Below are positions 14,456 through 22,683 of a stretch of 39,480 nt of DNA, piece after piece. The stretch comes from Candidatus Hydrogenedens sp. GTDB taxonomy: Bacteria; Hydrogenedentota; Hydrogenedentia; Hydrogenedentales; JAEUWI01. The notes below the pieces were generated by a model. It ran no database searches. It was not told the origin of the DNA and saw nothing but the letters and a program-made list of their open reading frames with translations. Numbering within the stretch: position 1 is the first letter of the stretch; each line of letters begins with the position of its first letter. A program made the position numbers and the translations under genes. Location of the stretch: contig WGMK01000036.1 in the NCBI GenBank assembly GCA_016125095.1, positions 1 through 39,480 of the forward strand, in the 5' to 3' direction.

Positions 14456-15024
14456 ACATTGTCCTGGGCTTGCTGGTCATCGCGGTTGCGGGCGGCCTCG
14501 GCTGGGCCACCGTTTTGGGCCTGCGACAGATATCTCACCGCGTCCTATGGGCGGCGATCGTCTTCGCCCAGGTCTCGGCTCTGCCCGGCCTCGCCTGGGC
14601 CGATGCCTCGTCCTCGGTCGATCTGGCGCCGGCGCTGGCCGGTCTGCACGGCTATCTGGTCGAGATCGCGACCGCCCTGGCGATCGCCCTGCTCGGCGTC
14701 CTGGTGCGCTGGGTCCAGAGCCATACCAACCTGCAGATCGCCGCCGCCGACCGCGACCTGGTGCGCGCGGCGGTCACCAACGGCATCGATCTGGCGGCCG
14801 CACGCCTGGGCATCTTTGGCCGGTCGTCCCTGACCGTCGACCTGAACAGCCGGCTGGCGGCAAGCGCGACGCGCTATGTGCTGGATCAGATGCCCGATGC
14901 GCTGAAACGGTTGGGCATGCCGGCAGACGAACTCGGCCGCTACGTGGAATCGCAGATCGCCGCGGCTCTGGGCGCGCCGGAGGCGACACCGCCCCAACCC
15001 GACGCCGCGACCGGAGGCAACTGA
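14452..15024 (+). CDS. Holin-like membrane protein
   Basis: A 190-residue protein coupled by ATGA to the endolysin, with GGGAG upstream. Three hydrophobic segments are seen: residues 2-22 (NIVLGLLVIAVAGGLGWATV), about 32-50, and about 70-88 (EIATALAIALLGVLVRWV). A soluble helical tail follows (TNLQIAAADRDLVRAAVTNG). The pattern of a membrane helix followed by such a segment resembles LL-H-type phage holins. Position after the endolysin supports a holin role. Its length is greater than most holins. Confidence 0.6.
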   Translation: MNIVLGLLVIAVAGGLGWATVLGLRQISHRVLWAAIVFAQVSALPGLAWADASSSVDLAPALAGLHGYLVEIATALAIALLGVLVRWVQSHTNLQIAAADRDLVRAAVTNGIDLAAARLGIFGRSSLTVDLNSRLAASATRYVLDQMPDALKRLGMPADELGRYVESQIAAALGAPEATPPQPDAATGGN

Positions 15025-15302
15025 TGCGCCCTCGCACCCCCACCGCCCCGCTCTATGCGCTGGCGCTTTCGACCATCGGCCTGCTCTTGGCCAGTGGCTG
15101 CGCGCCACTGTCGGCCACGATCGACGCCAGAACCGGAACCACCCTGGCCGAGCGCTGCCGCGTCTATGCCGACGCTGTCGTGGCCGCAGATGCCGGCCTG
15201 AAGCTGGCCGTGGCGCTGGGTGCCAAAGCCGCCGCCGCAGGCCAGGTCTACAACGACGCGGTCGGCCGTTTGGTCGATGCCGGCTGCGGCCCGGCGCTCT
15301 GA
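15024..15302 (+). CDS. Small lipoprotein of the lysis cassette (possible outer spanin)
   Basis: A 92-residue protein in TGATG overlap with the holin-like gene. The N-terminus is a lipoprotein signal (YALALSTIGLLLASGC, lipid Cys at about 26). The mature part is short and Ala-rich. In phage lysis cassettes a small outer-membrane lipoprotein after the holin is usually the outer spanin (Rz1-like). The expected inner spanin partner is not obvious; the next gene, a membrane-anchored coiled coil, could be considered. Confidence 0.6.
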   Translation: MRPRTPTAPLYALALSTIGLLLASGCAPLSATIDARTGTTLAERCRVYADAVVAADAGLKLAVALGAKAAAAGQVYNDAVGRLVDAGCGPAL

Positions 15303-15312
15303 GGCCCGGAGA

Positions 15313-15714
15313 ATGCCCGATTGGATCAAAGAGTCCGGCCCGCTGATCAGCTTCGTCGCCCTGTTGCTGGTACCGGCGGTCTGGTTGGTGCTGCGGCGCA
15401 ACCTGGTGACCCGAGACGAGTTCGACCAGCTGGCCCGCCGCCATGACGCCCTGAGTGCTGAAATCCGGGTTGCACAAGCGCGGATCGACGGAGAATTGCG
15501 TCACCAGGGCGAGCAGATCGCGGCACTGCCGACCGGCCGCGACGTGGCCGGCGTGCGCCAGGCGATTGCCGAGTTGAAGGGCGAGCTGGCGGTGCCGATC
15601 GCCGAAATCCGCGCCCGCCTCGACGCCGAGGCGCCGGAGCGGCAGCGGCTGATGCGCGCGGTCGACATGCATGGCCGCATTCTGGCGGAGGCGGCGACTC
15701 ATGGCAACGATTGA
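15313..15714 (+). CDS. DUF2730 protein (Mu gp25-like)
   Basis: A 133-residue protein with one N-terminal membrane helix (about 10-28, LISFVALLLVPAVWLVLRR) followed by a long coiled coil with regular charged heptads (RRHDALSAEIRVAQARIDGE). This matches DUF2730, found at the Mu gp25 position just before the gp26/gp27 genes. Function is not known; a spanin-like role is possible given its shape and location. Confidence 0.75.
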   Translation: MPDWIKESGPLISFVALLLVPAVWLVLRRNLVTRDEFDQLARRHDALSAEIRVAQARIDGELRHQGEQIAALPTGRDVAGVRQAIAELKGELAVPIAEIRARLDAEAPERQRLMRAVDMHGRILAEAATHGND

Positions 15715-16015
15715 TAAGATCGGCCGGGTGGTGCGCGAACAGGCGCGGTTGACCCTGCTGCGGCTGTTGTCCGAGATGCCAGGCTACGCCGCCAATACCA
15801 GCCTGCTCGACGATGCACTGGTGGAGCTGGGCGTGCCGATCGGCCGCGACAAGGTCGAAACCGAGGCGGCGTGGCTGGCCGAACAGGACCTGGTCGCCCG
15901 CGAGGTCAAGGGGCCGGTCACCAAACTGACCCTGACCCGGCGTGGCCGCGACTGTGCTACCGGCATGGTCGAGGTGCCCGGCGTCAAGCGGCCTAGCCCC
16001 GACGACCCGGATTAG
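15701..16015 (+). CDS. Mu gp26-like protein
   Basis: A 104-residue winged-helix-like protein; the start overlaps the previous gene by 14 nt and GGAGG lies 9 nt upstream. The block EQARLTLLRLLSEMPGYAAN, then SLLDDALVELG and VPGVKRPSP near the end, fits the small phage family represented by Mu gp26. It sits directly before the small terminase as in Mu. Function unknown, probably packaging-related. Confidence 0.75.
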   Translation: MATIDKIGRVVREQARLTLLRLLSEMPGYAANTSLLDDALVELGVPIGRDKVETEAAWLAEQDLVAREVKGPVTKLTLTRRGRDCATGMVEVPGVKRPSPDDPD

Positions 16016-16020
16016 CCACC

Positions 16021-16644
16021 ATGGCGCGCAAGAGCCGCAGCAAGGTCGAGGCGCTGCCGGGGCCGGTCAAGCGGGCGGTGGACGAGCTGCTGGCGTCGGG
16101 ACGGCACACCTTGGACGATATCCTGGCGCACTTGAAGCGGCTGGCCGGCGACGGTGCGGTGCCCGAAGACGAGTTGCCCAGCCGCACCGGTCTTGGGCGC
16201 TACGCCCAAAAATTCGAGGCGGTAGCCAAGCGGATGCGCATGGCCCAAGAGGTGGCACGGACCTGGCAGACCGATATCCTGAAAGACCCGGAATCGGATC
16301 TCGGCCAGGCGCTGATCACCATGATCGAAACCGCGGCGTTCGAAGCGGCGGCCCAGGCCGATGGCGACACCGACGTGGACAAGCTGGAACTGTTCGGGCG
16401 CATCGCCAAGCACCTGGCCCAGGCCAAGGGTGCCGGCACCAATCGCATCCTGGCGCTGATGAAGAAGGCCGAAGAGCAGCAGAAGAAAGCGGTCGAAGCG
16501 GAACGCAGGGCGTCGGCCGAGCGCGCGGCGGTGGTCGGCGTCGAGATGGGCCTCTCGGCCGAGCGGGTGGCCGAGCTGCAGGCGCGGGTCGCCGGGTTGA
16601 GGGCGCCGACCGGGAGCCATTCGTCAAGCCGGCCAAACGCGTAA
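16021..16644 (+). CDS. DUF3486 protein, small terminase subunit (Mu gp27-like)
   Basis: A 207-residue protein with an N-terminal helix-turn-helix region (VKRAVDELLASGRHTLDDIL), the short motif PSRTGLGRYAQKFE, and a long charged helical tail (ALMKKAEEQQKKAVEAERRA). This is the DUF3486 pattern of Mu gp27, generally taken as the small terminase subunit that recognises packaging DNA. It lies immediately before the large terminase. Confidence 0.85.
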   Translation: MARKSRSKVEALPGPVKRAVDELLASGRHTLDDILAHLKRLAGDGAVPEDELPSRTGLGRYAQKFEAVAKRMRMAQEVARTWQTDILKDPESDLGQALITMIETAAFEAAAQADGDTDVDKLELFGRIAKHLAQAKGAGTNRILALMKKAEEQQKKAVEAERRASAERAAVVGVEMGLSAERVAELQARVAGLRAPTGSHSSSRPNA

Positions 16645-16657
16645 GGTCCCTAAGGTC

Positions 16658-18307
16658 ATGGATGCTCCGCGCGCACTCACCGACGCCGAACTGCCAGAGT
16701 CGGCCCGAACCCCGGAAAACCCGCTGGCCGACGGCGTGTTCATGGCGCATCAGCGCGCCTGGCTGGAAGATCGCGCCGATCTGAAGTTGTGCGAAAAGGG
16801 CAGACGTACGGGCATCACCTTTGCCGAGGCCTGGGACGCCACGCTGATTGCGGCCGCAGCGAAATCGGCCGGCGGCGACAACTATTTCTATATCGGCGAC
16901 ACCAAGGACAAGGGCCTTGAATTTCTGGGCTACGTCAAACACTACGCGGCCTGCATCGGTGCGGCACTATCGGTGCTCGAAGAGTATCTGTTCGTTGATC
17001 GGAAAGCCGACGGATCGACCCGATATATCACCGCCTATCGCGCCAGATTCGCCTCGGGCCACCGGGTCGAGGCGCTGTCTTCCCGCCCGGAAAACATCCG
17101 CGGCCTGCAGGGCATCGTGTGCATCGACGAGGCTGCGTTTCATGTTGATGTGCGCGAGGTGATCGCCGCGGTCAACGCCATGCTGATCTGGGGCGGCAAG
17201 GTCCGCATCATCTCGACCCACAACGGCCAGCAGAACCCGTTCAATACCGTGCTGACCGAGGCGCGCGCCGGCAAAAGCCCGTGGTCGGTCCACCGCTGCA
17301 GCTTTCGCGACGCGATCCGCGCCGGCCTGTTCGGCCGGGTCTGCGCCCGCAACGGCTGGACAGCGACCTGGGCGCGGTTTCGGGTCTGGTATGCCCAGAT
17401 ACTCAAATCCTATGGTTCGAACGCCGAAGCCCGCGACCAGGAACTATTCGTCATCCCGGCCAAGGGCGAGGGCTTTGCGCTAGCGCTGAGCACGATCGAG
17501 GCGCGCCAGGTCGAAGATTACCAGCTGGTCCGGTTCACCGCACCCGAAGGCCTGGTCGATTGGCCGACCGACCGCCGCCACGCCGAGGCGCGCCGGTTCT
17601 GCGAAGCCCAACTGGCGCCGGCCTTGGCAGCCCTGCCCAAGGACCGCGACCATTTCGTCGGCGAGGATTTCGGACGTTTCGCCGACCGCACCGACATCGA
17701 TATCTGCAACGTCGATCTGCTGCTGGCGCGCCACCACCCCCTGATCGTCGAGCTGGTCAATTGCCCGGTCGATGTCCAGCAATGGATTTTGTGGTGGATC
17801 ATCGACCGGCTGCCGCGTTTCCGCCGCGCCGTGCTGGACGCCAACGGCAATGGCTTCGGCCTGGCCGAGGCGACCCGCCAGAAATACGGGGCGTCCAAGA
17901 TCGACGATATGAAGCCGACCGAGCCCTGGTACCTGGAACACATGCCTGATTTCCTGGGCTCGTTCGCCGGCAATGGCATCAGGCTTCCGCGCCACGCCGA
18001 TGTCCGCGACGATCTGGCGATGCTGCAACGCGTGCGCGGCCTGGTCAAGGTGCCGACCGGCGCGCGCCGGGTCGGCAGCGACGGCGGTTCGCGCCACGGC
18101 GATGCCGCCATGGCCATGGTCTACGCCGATGCCGCCAGCCGCAATCCCGCTGGCGATTGGTCGGGAGCGACCACCGGCGCCGATCCGCGCCGGTCGGGCG
18201 GCCCGACCGGCGCGGAAGACTTCGACGACGGGGATGAAGGTGACGGCGCGCGGCGCGGCGCGCTCCGGCGCTGGGCGGCCTCGGGAGGCAGGCGGACATG
18301 GGCTTAA
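16658..18307 (+). CDS. Large terminase subunit (Mu gp28-like)
   Basis: A 549-residue protein (Mu gp28 is similar in length). The ATPase half has a Walker A-like CEKGRRTGITFA (45-56) and Walker B IVCIDEAA (153-160), then a coupling motif IISTHNG. The RNase H-like nuclease half has GEDFGRFADRTDI (about 338-350), DANGNGFG (about 394-401) and a final acidic DGGSRHGDAAMA (about 475-486). It should power headful packaging of phage DNA with flanking host DNA. It overlaps the portal gene by 10 nt. Confidence 0.93.
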   Translation: MDAPRALTDAELPESARTPENPLADGVFMAHQRAWLEDRADLKLCEKGRRTGITFAEAWDATLIAAAAKSAGGDNYFYIGDTKDKGLEFLGYVKHYAACIGAALSVLEEYLFVDRKADGSTRYITAYRARFASGHRVEALSSRPENIRGLQGIVCIDEAAFHVDVREVIAAVNAMLIWGGKVRIISTHNGQQNPFNTVLTEARAGKSPWSVHRCSFRDAIRAGLFGRVCARNGWTATWARFRVWYAQILKSYGSNAEARDQELFVIPAKGEGFALALSTIEARQVEDYQLVRFTAPEGLVDWPTDRRHAEARRFCEAQLAPALAALPKDRDHFVGEDFGRFADRTDIDICNVDLLLARHHPLIVELVNCPVDVQQWILWWIIDRLPRFRRAVLDANGNGFGLAEATRQKYGASKIDDMKPTEPWYLEHMPDFLGSFAGNGIRLPRHADVRDDLAMLQRVRGLVKVPTGARRVGSDGGSRHGDAAMAMVYADAASRNPAGDWSGATTGADPRRSGGPTGAEDFDDGDEGDGARRGALRRWAASGGRRTWA

Positions 18308-19908
18308 AGGATTGGCTGGCAACTGCGGCCGCGGCCTTGATGGCCGCTGCGCCCGACCGGCGGCTGGCCGAGGAGGAGGCAACGCCGACCCAAGGCGGTG
18401 TCCGGTCCGCACTGACCGAATCGATCGCGGCGCGGATGACGCCCGAACGTCTGGCGGCGCTGTTGCACGCCGCCGACCAGGGCGACGGCCGCGCCTTCCT
18501 GCAACTGGCCGACGACATCGAACTGGCCGATCTGCATTACCGCGCCGTGCTCACCACCCGGCGGCTGGCGGTTGCCCAAGCCCCCCTGACCGTGACACCG
18601 GCGTCCGACGACGCGCGCGATGTCGAGATCGCAGCCTTAGTCGAGCAGGCGCTGACCGGACCCGACGCAGGCGCCCTGGTATTCGACCTGCTGGATGGCC
18701 TGAACAAGGGCTTTGCCGTGGTCGAAATCGTTTGGACGGGGGGCGAGCGCTGGGTGCCGGCACAATTCCGGTGGCGCCGGCCTGACTGGTTTCAACTCGA
18801 CCCTATCGACCTGACCACCTTGCGCCTGGTCGATGGCTCGGCCGACGGTGCCGAGCTGACACCCCACCACTACGTCATCCATCTTCCCCCGATCCGCTCC
18901 GGTCCGCCCTTGCGCCGGGGTCTGGCCCGCACCGCGGTGTGGGCCTGGATGTTCAAGGCGTTCAGTCTCAAGGATTGGGTGGCATTCGCCGAGGCTTACG
19001 GCTTCCCGATCAGGATCGGCAAATACAGTGGCACCATGGATCGGGCCGAGCGCGCCCAGATCTTGCGCATCCTGAAAGGCATCGCCGCCGACGCCTGCGC
19101 GGTGCTGCCGGCAAACGTCGAACTGATATTCGAGCAGCTGTCCGGCGACAGCGGCAGCAACGGCCCGATCTGGGAACGGCTGTGCGCCTATCTTGACCAG
19201 CAGGTATCGAAGCTTGTGTTGGGCCAGACCGCAACCACCGACGCGATCGCCGGCGGCCATGCGGTGGGGCGCGAGCACCGCGAAGTGCAAGAGGATATCG
19301 AGCGCGCCGACGCCCGCGCGGTTGCGGCGACCCTGACCCGCGACTTGGTCCGCCCGCTGGTCGGCTTCAATTTCGGCTGGGATGCTCCGCTCCCACAAAT
19401 CGTGATCGGCCGGCCGGACGAACTCGATCCCCAGGTGCTCGGGGCCGTCTTGCCCGCGCTGATCGACCGCGGCCTCAAGGTCGGCCAGAACGAGATCCGC
19501 GGTGCGCTCAAGCTCCGCGCACCCAAGGTGGACGAAGAGGTGCTGGCGGCAGCGGCCAAAGCGCCGCCGCCCGGAGGGCCGCCGGGCGGCACGGCCAGCA
19601 TCGGGGCTGCCTGTCCCGGCTGTGGCCAGCCGATCTCGGCCCACGCCGCCGACCGGCCCGGCGATGCTCACGACCTGGTCGATCGCTCGATCGCCGCGAT
19701 GATGGACGGTGAGGGCTGGCATCTGGCGGCCGACCCGATCCTGGCGCCCCTTCTCGCCGCAGCGCTCGGTGTCGACAGTTTCGAGGCTTTCAAGGCCAAA
19801 CTGCTGGAACTGGCGGTAAGCGATCAGGGCTTGGGCGCGGCGTCAGAACCTTTGGCGCAGCTGGCTGCGCTGGCACGCGGTGCCGGCGCCGCCGGCGACG
19901 GCCGCTGA
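18298..19908 (+). CDS. Portal protein, DUF935 (Mu gp29-like)
   Basis: A 536-residue protein of the DUF935 portal family. Typical blocks are LQLADDIELADLHYRAVLTT, KGFAVVEIVW, FKAFSLKDWVAFAEAYGFPI and the later LVLGQTATTDA. It would form the dodecameric ring through which DNA enters the head. The C-terminal region has a Cys pair (CPGCGQPISAH), an additional small ribbon-like feature. Start at the ATG overlapping the terminase stop. Confidence 0.92.
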   Translation: MGLKDWLATAAAALMAAAPDRRLAEEEATPTQGGVRSALTESIAARMTPERLAALLHAADQGDGRAFLQLADDIELADLHYRAVLTTRRLAVAQAPLTVTPASDDARDVEIAALVEQALTGPDAGALVFDLLDGLNKGFAVVEIVWTGGERWVPAQFRWRRPDWFQLDPIDLTTLRLVDGSADGAELTPHHYVIHLPPIRSGPPLRRGLARTAVWAWMFKAFSLKDWVAFAEAYGFPIRIGKYSGTMDRAERAQILRILKGIAADACAVLPANVELIFEQLSGDSGSNGPIWERLCAYLDQQVSKLVLGQTATTDAIAGGHAVGREHREVQEDIERADARAVAATLTRDLVRPLVGFNFGWDAPLPQIVIGRPDELDPQVLGAVLPALIDRGLKVGQNEIRGALKLRAPKVDEEVLAAAAKAPPPGGPPGGTASIGAACPGCGQPISAHAADRPGDAHDLVDRSIAAMMDGEGWHLAADPILAPLLAAALGVDSFEAFKAKLLELAVSDQGLGAASEPLAQLAALARGAGAAGDGR

Positions 19909-21191
19909 TGCCGCCGGAGATACTGCCGACGCCGGACATCCTGGCGCCGCCGCCCCGGCCGACGCCGATCGGCATAATCGGCCCGCCGGAACCCGACCAA
20001 ATCTTGCAGCCGCTGTCCTTTACCGAGGCGATCAGCTATTTCCGCGGCAAGATCAATGTGCCGCAATGGCACTGGACCGAGGTCTGGCAAGAAGAACATG
20101 CCGCCGCCTTCGTGGTCGCACGCGCCATGAAAACCGAGGTGATCGAAATCCTGCGCGCCGCGGTCGATAGCGCGATTGCCGAGGGCATATCGTTCCACGA
20201 TTTTCGCCGCGAGCTGAAACCCGCACTCCAGCGCGCCGGCTGGTGGGGCAAGCAAGAGCTGCCCAGCCCCCGCACCGGCGAGGTGGCGCCGGTTCAGCTG
20301 GGTTCGACCCGGCGTCTCCGCACGATCTACGACACCAATTTGCGGATGGCGCATGCGGCCGGCCGCTGGCAGCAGCTGCAGGCCGCCGCCGATGTGCGCC
20401 CGCTGCTGCGCTATTCCGCGATTCTGGACGGGCGTACCCGGCGGCTGCATCGGCGCCTGCACGGCACCGTTCTGCCGATCGGCGATCCCTTCTGGTCGCA
20501 CTATTACCCGCCCAACGGCTGGCACTGCCGCTGCACCGTGGTCTCGCTATCGCGCACCGACGCCGCCCATTACGGCTGGCAGCCCGACGAGACGCCGCCC
20601 TATCTCGGACCCGACCGGCGCTGGACCAACCCGCGGACCGGGGGGCACGAGACCGTGCCGGCCGGGATCGATCCGGGCTTCGCGTTCAACCCGGGCCAGG
20701 CCTCGCGGCTGGGCTGGGCGCGCGACTGGCTGGCACACAAGGCCGCCGCCGCCGACCCGGCTTTGGCGCGGGCCGTTACCGCCGCCGCGGTGCGCGCAGA
20801 TGATTTCGCGGCGTTTTTGGCCAATCCCGCCGGCCATGTCCCGGTCATGGTTTTGCCGGCCGCCGTGGCCGCGGCGATCGGCGCCAAAAACGGCACCGTC
20901 GTGCTGTCGGCCGAGAGCGCCGAGAAGAACCGGCGGAACCACCCTGAGCTGACGCTCGAGGAATACCGCTTGCTGCCCGGTTTGCCGGAGAACGCCCAGC
21001 TGATCATCAAGGACGGGGATAAAACCGTGGTCATCGTGGGCGGCGGCAACCGGTGGTACTGGGCCGCGGTCAAGACCACCGGCACCGGCTTGCGCAACTT
21101 TCTGACCAGCTTCCGGCGGGTTTCGCCTGAACGCGTCGCGCGCTGGCTGGAGCGCGACGGTATCGACATCCTGGTCGATACGCGCAGCTGA
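19908..21191 (+). CDS. F: MuF-type head morphogenesis protein (Mu gp30) with C-terminal nuclease-like domain
   Basis: A 427-residue protein in TGATG overlap with the portal gene. The MuF core is shown by LRTIYDTNLRMAHAAGRW (about 138-155), then LDGRTRRLHRRLHG and FWSHYYPPNGWHCRCT (about 195-210). The last about 100 residues (325-420) form a distinct domain: VVLSAESAEKNRRNHPEL, EYRLLPGLPENAQL, WYWAAVKTTGTGLRNFLTSF. This resembles the phage barnase/EndoU/colicin/RelE-like nuclease domains found at the tail of MuF proteins. MuF protein enters the head in a few copies; the nuclease part could be delivered with DNA. Confidence 0.88.
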   Translation: MPPEILPTPDILAPPPRPTPIGIIGPPEPDQILQPLSFTEAISYFRGKINVPQWHWTEVWQEEHAAAFVVARAMKTEVIEILRAAVDSAIAEGISFHDFRRELKPALQRAGWWGKQELPSPRTGEVAPVQLGSTRRLRTIYDTNLRMAHAAGRWQQLQAAADVRPLLRYSAILDGRTRRLHRRLHGTVLPIGDPFWSHYYPPNGWHCRCTVVSLSRTDAAHYGWQPDETPPYLGPDRRWTNPRTGGHETVPAGIDPGFAFNPGQASRLGWARDWLAHKAAAADPALARAVTAAAVRADDFAAFLANPAGHVPVMVLPAAVAAAIGAKNGTVVLSAESAEKNRRNHPELTLEEYRLLPGLPENAQLIIKDGDKTVVIVGGGNRWYWAAVKTTGTGLRNFLTSFRRVSPERVARWLERDGIDILVDTRS

Positions 21192-21196
21192 AAACA

Positions 21197-21237
21197 GGCG
21201 CGCGGCGGGGCCTGGCTGAAACCCCGCAATGCGCGCC
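21197..21237 (+). other. Two-step stem-loop after gene F
   Basis: GGCGCGC pairs with GCGCGCC (outer) and GCGGGG with CCCCGC (inner) around an 11-nt loop, 5 nt after the F stop. There is no T-run after it. It could be a processing or stability hairpin closing the head message. Confidence 0.4.
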
Positions 21238-21512
21238 GGAACCAAGGGGGTCCCGAGCTACGGCCGCCAGATTTTCACCGTGTCGCGCGCGCCTGTCTCT
21301 GATATAGGCGGTTTGGCCGACGCCGTCCAGCCAGTGCGCCAGAAGCCCGCTGAGAGGCGATAGATTCCGGGCACCGGAATTGCCCCGGCAATCTCAGACT
21401 CGGTTCTTAGGCGTCTTATCGGCTCTTACGGGGCCTTGTGGGTTGACCGGGACGGTAGAGGTTCCGCCTGACCGGTATCGGGTCTCCTGCTGCGCTCTCG
21501 TGCCGCCGCGGT

Positions 21513-21559
21513 GCGGAAGTCCTTCCGCCTGCCCTAAGGTGTGCCGGGCGCGGTAGAGC
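21513..21559 (+). promoter_or_regulatory. Candidate late promoter 2 (gene I), dyad plus -10-like sequence
   Basis: The dyad GCGGAAGTCCTTCCGC (21513-21528) is identical to the one before the endolysin. TAGAGC (21554-21559), a weak -10 candidate, lies 25 nt after it, and the protease gene starts at 21568. If transcription began about 7 nt after the -10 the leader would be almost absent, so the exact start is uncertain. Confidence 0.5.
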
Positions 21560-21567
21560 CGTTGCCC

Positions 21568-22683
21568 ATGACACCGCACCACTCCCCTTCCTCGCCTTCG
21601 ATCGCGCTGGCCGTTCATGCGGTCGAGGTACTGTCCGTCGGTGCCGATGGTGCCACGCCGGCCGAATGGCTGCAACTGCTGCCGCTGGGCACGGTCACCG
21701 GGCGCGACGGCCGCGGCCCTTACGTGATCGGCGATCAGGCCGCGGCCGTGGCGATCGTCAAGGCCAGCCTGGCCGCGGTCCAGTCGGGCGAGCCGCCGAT
21801 CGATTACGACCACGCCAGCGATTTCCCCCAGCGCGGCACCGCGCCAGCGGCGGGTTGGATCCGCGCGCTGGAGGCCCGCGCCGATGGCATCTGGGCCAGG
21901 GTCGAATGGACCGCCGCCGCTGCCGCGAAACTCCGTGCGCGCGAATACCGCTTCATCAGCCCGGTGTTCGCCCACGACGAGCCGCCGAAGAAGGGCGAAC
22001 CGGCGCGCCCGCTCAGGATCCACGCGATCTTGCGTGCGGGCCTGACCAACAACCCCAATTTCGATCTTCCCGCCGCCGCCCAAGGTGCGAGCCAGGCCGC
22101 GGCATCCGCCGAAGGAGACGCTATGGACCCGAAGAAACTGGCGGCCCTGCTGGGTCTGCCCGAAACCACGCCGGTCGCCGATATGGAAACCGCGCTGACC
22201 GCCCTGGTCGCCACCCATGCTGCCGACCGCGCCCGGGTCACCGCGGTCGCGACCGCACTGGGCAAACCGGCCACCGCCAGCGCCGAGGAGCTTGCCGCCG
22301 CCGCCCAGGGCGCTGCCGGGGCGCAGCCCGACCCGACCAAATTCGTGCCGATGGCACTGCATCAGGCGACGATCGAGGCCTTCGCCGCGGGCAAGGCCGC
22401 TGCCGACCAGAGCGCTGCCGAAACCGCAGTCCTGGCGGCGATGACCGCCGGCCAGCTGACCCCGGCCCTGAAGCCGTGGGGCCTCGGCTTCGCCGCGCGC
22501 GATCCCGCCGGCTTTGCAGCCTGGGCCAAGACGGCACCTCAGATCATCACGACCACCGTCAAATCACCACCCAAAGCCACGACGGCCGGCACCGGCGCGC
22601 TGACGCCCGAGCAGAAGTCGGTGGCGTCGCGCCTGGGCTTGACGGCCGAGCAGTACCAGGCCGCACAGCAGGAGGGCAAATAG
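21568..22683 (+). CDS. I: Head maturation protease with scaffold (Mu gpI-like)
   Basis: A 371-residue protein. The N-terminal half (1-180) fits the Mu I protease: PYVIGDQAAAVAIVKASL, PIDYDHASDFPQRGTAPAAG, the AREYRFISPVFAHDE segment and LTNNPNFDLPAA. The C-terminal half is Ala-rich and helical as in scaffolds and ends in TAEQYQAAQQEGK. It should process the prohead. A strong internal ribosome site at 22112 starts the scaffold separately. First gene after the second late dyad. Confidence 0.88.
   Translation: MTPHHSPSSPSIALAVHAVEVLSVGADGATPAEWLQLLPLGTVTGRDGRGPYVIGDQAAAVAIVKASLAAVQSGEPPIDYDHASDFPQRGTAPAAGWIRALEARADGIWARVEWTAAAAAKLRAREYRFISPVFAHDEPPKKGEPARPLRIHAILRAGLTNNPNFDLPAAAQGASQAAASAEGDAMDPKKLAALLGLPETTPVADMETALTALVATHAADRARVTAVATALGKPATASAEELAAAAQGAAGAQPDPTKFVPMALHQATIEAFAAGKAAADQSAAETAVLAAMTAGQLTPALKPWGLGFAARDPAGFAAWAKTAPQIITTTVKSPPKATTAGTGALTPEQKSVASRLGLTAEQYQAAQQEGK
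22123..22683 (+). CDS. Z: Internal in-frame scaffold (Mu gpZ-like)
   Basis: Inside gene I an ATG at 22123 is preceded by GAAGGAG at 6-7 nt, a near-perfect ribosome site. It gives a 186-residue Ala-rich helical protein (MDPKKLAALLGLPETTPVAD onward) identical to the C-terminal half of the protease. In Mu the scaffold Z is made the same way from an internal start in I. The location, at the end of the protease domain, supports this. Confidence 0.75.
   Translation: MDPKKLAALLGLPETTPVADMETALTALVATHAADRARVTAVATALGKPATASAEELAAAAQGAAGAQPDPTKFVPMALHQATIEAFAAGKAAADQSAAETAVLAAMTAGQLTPALKPWGLGFAARDPAGFAAWAKTAPQIITTTVKSPPKATTAGTGALTPEQKSVASRLGLTAEQYQAAQQEGK

Larger units (their letters stand above)
21192..21567. 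other. 376-nt non-coding region between F and I
   Basis: No convincing gene is present; the best frame (21229-21363, 44 codons) has no ribosome site. The region holds a two-step stem-loop (21197-21237), two adjacent perfect inverted repeats (21364-21380 ATTCCGG/CCGGAAT and 21379-21392 ATTGCC/GGCAAT), three TCTTA elements at 21405, 21414 and 21424, and the late-promoter dyad at 21513. In Mu the virion morphogenesis gene G lies at this place; here G is further right. Confidence 0.6.

Noticed and set aside
21229..21363. 44-codon frame in the F-I gap (MRAGTKGVPSYGRQIF...)
   Set aside because: No ribosome site, the start lies within a strong stem-loop, and no recognised motif.
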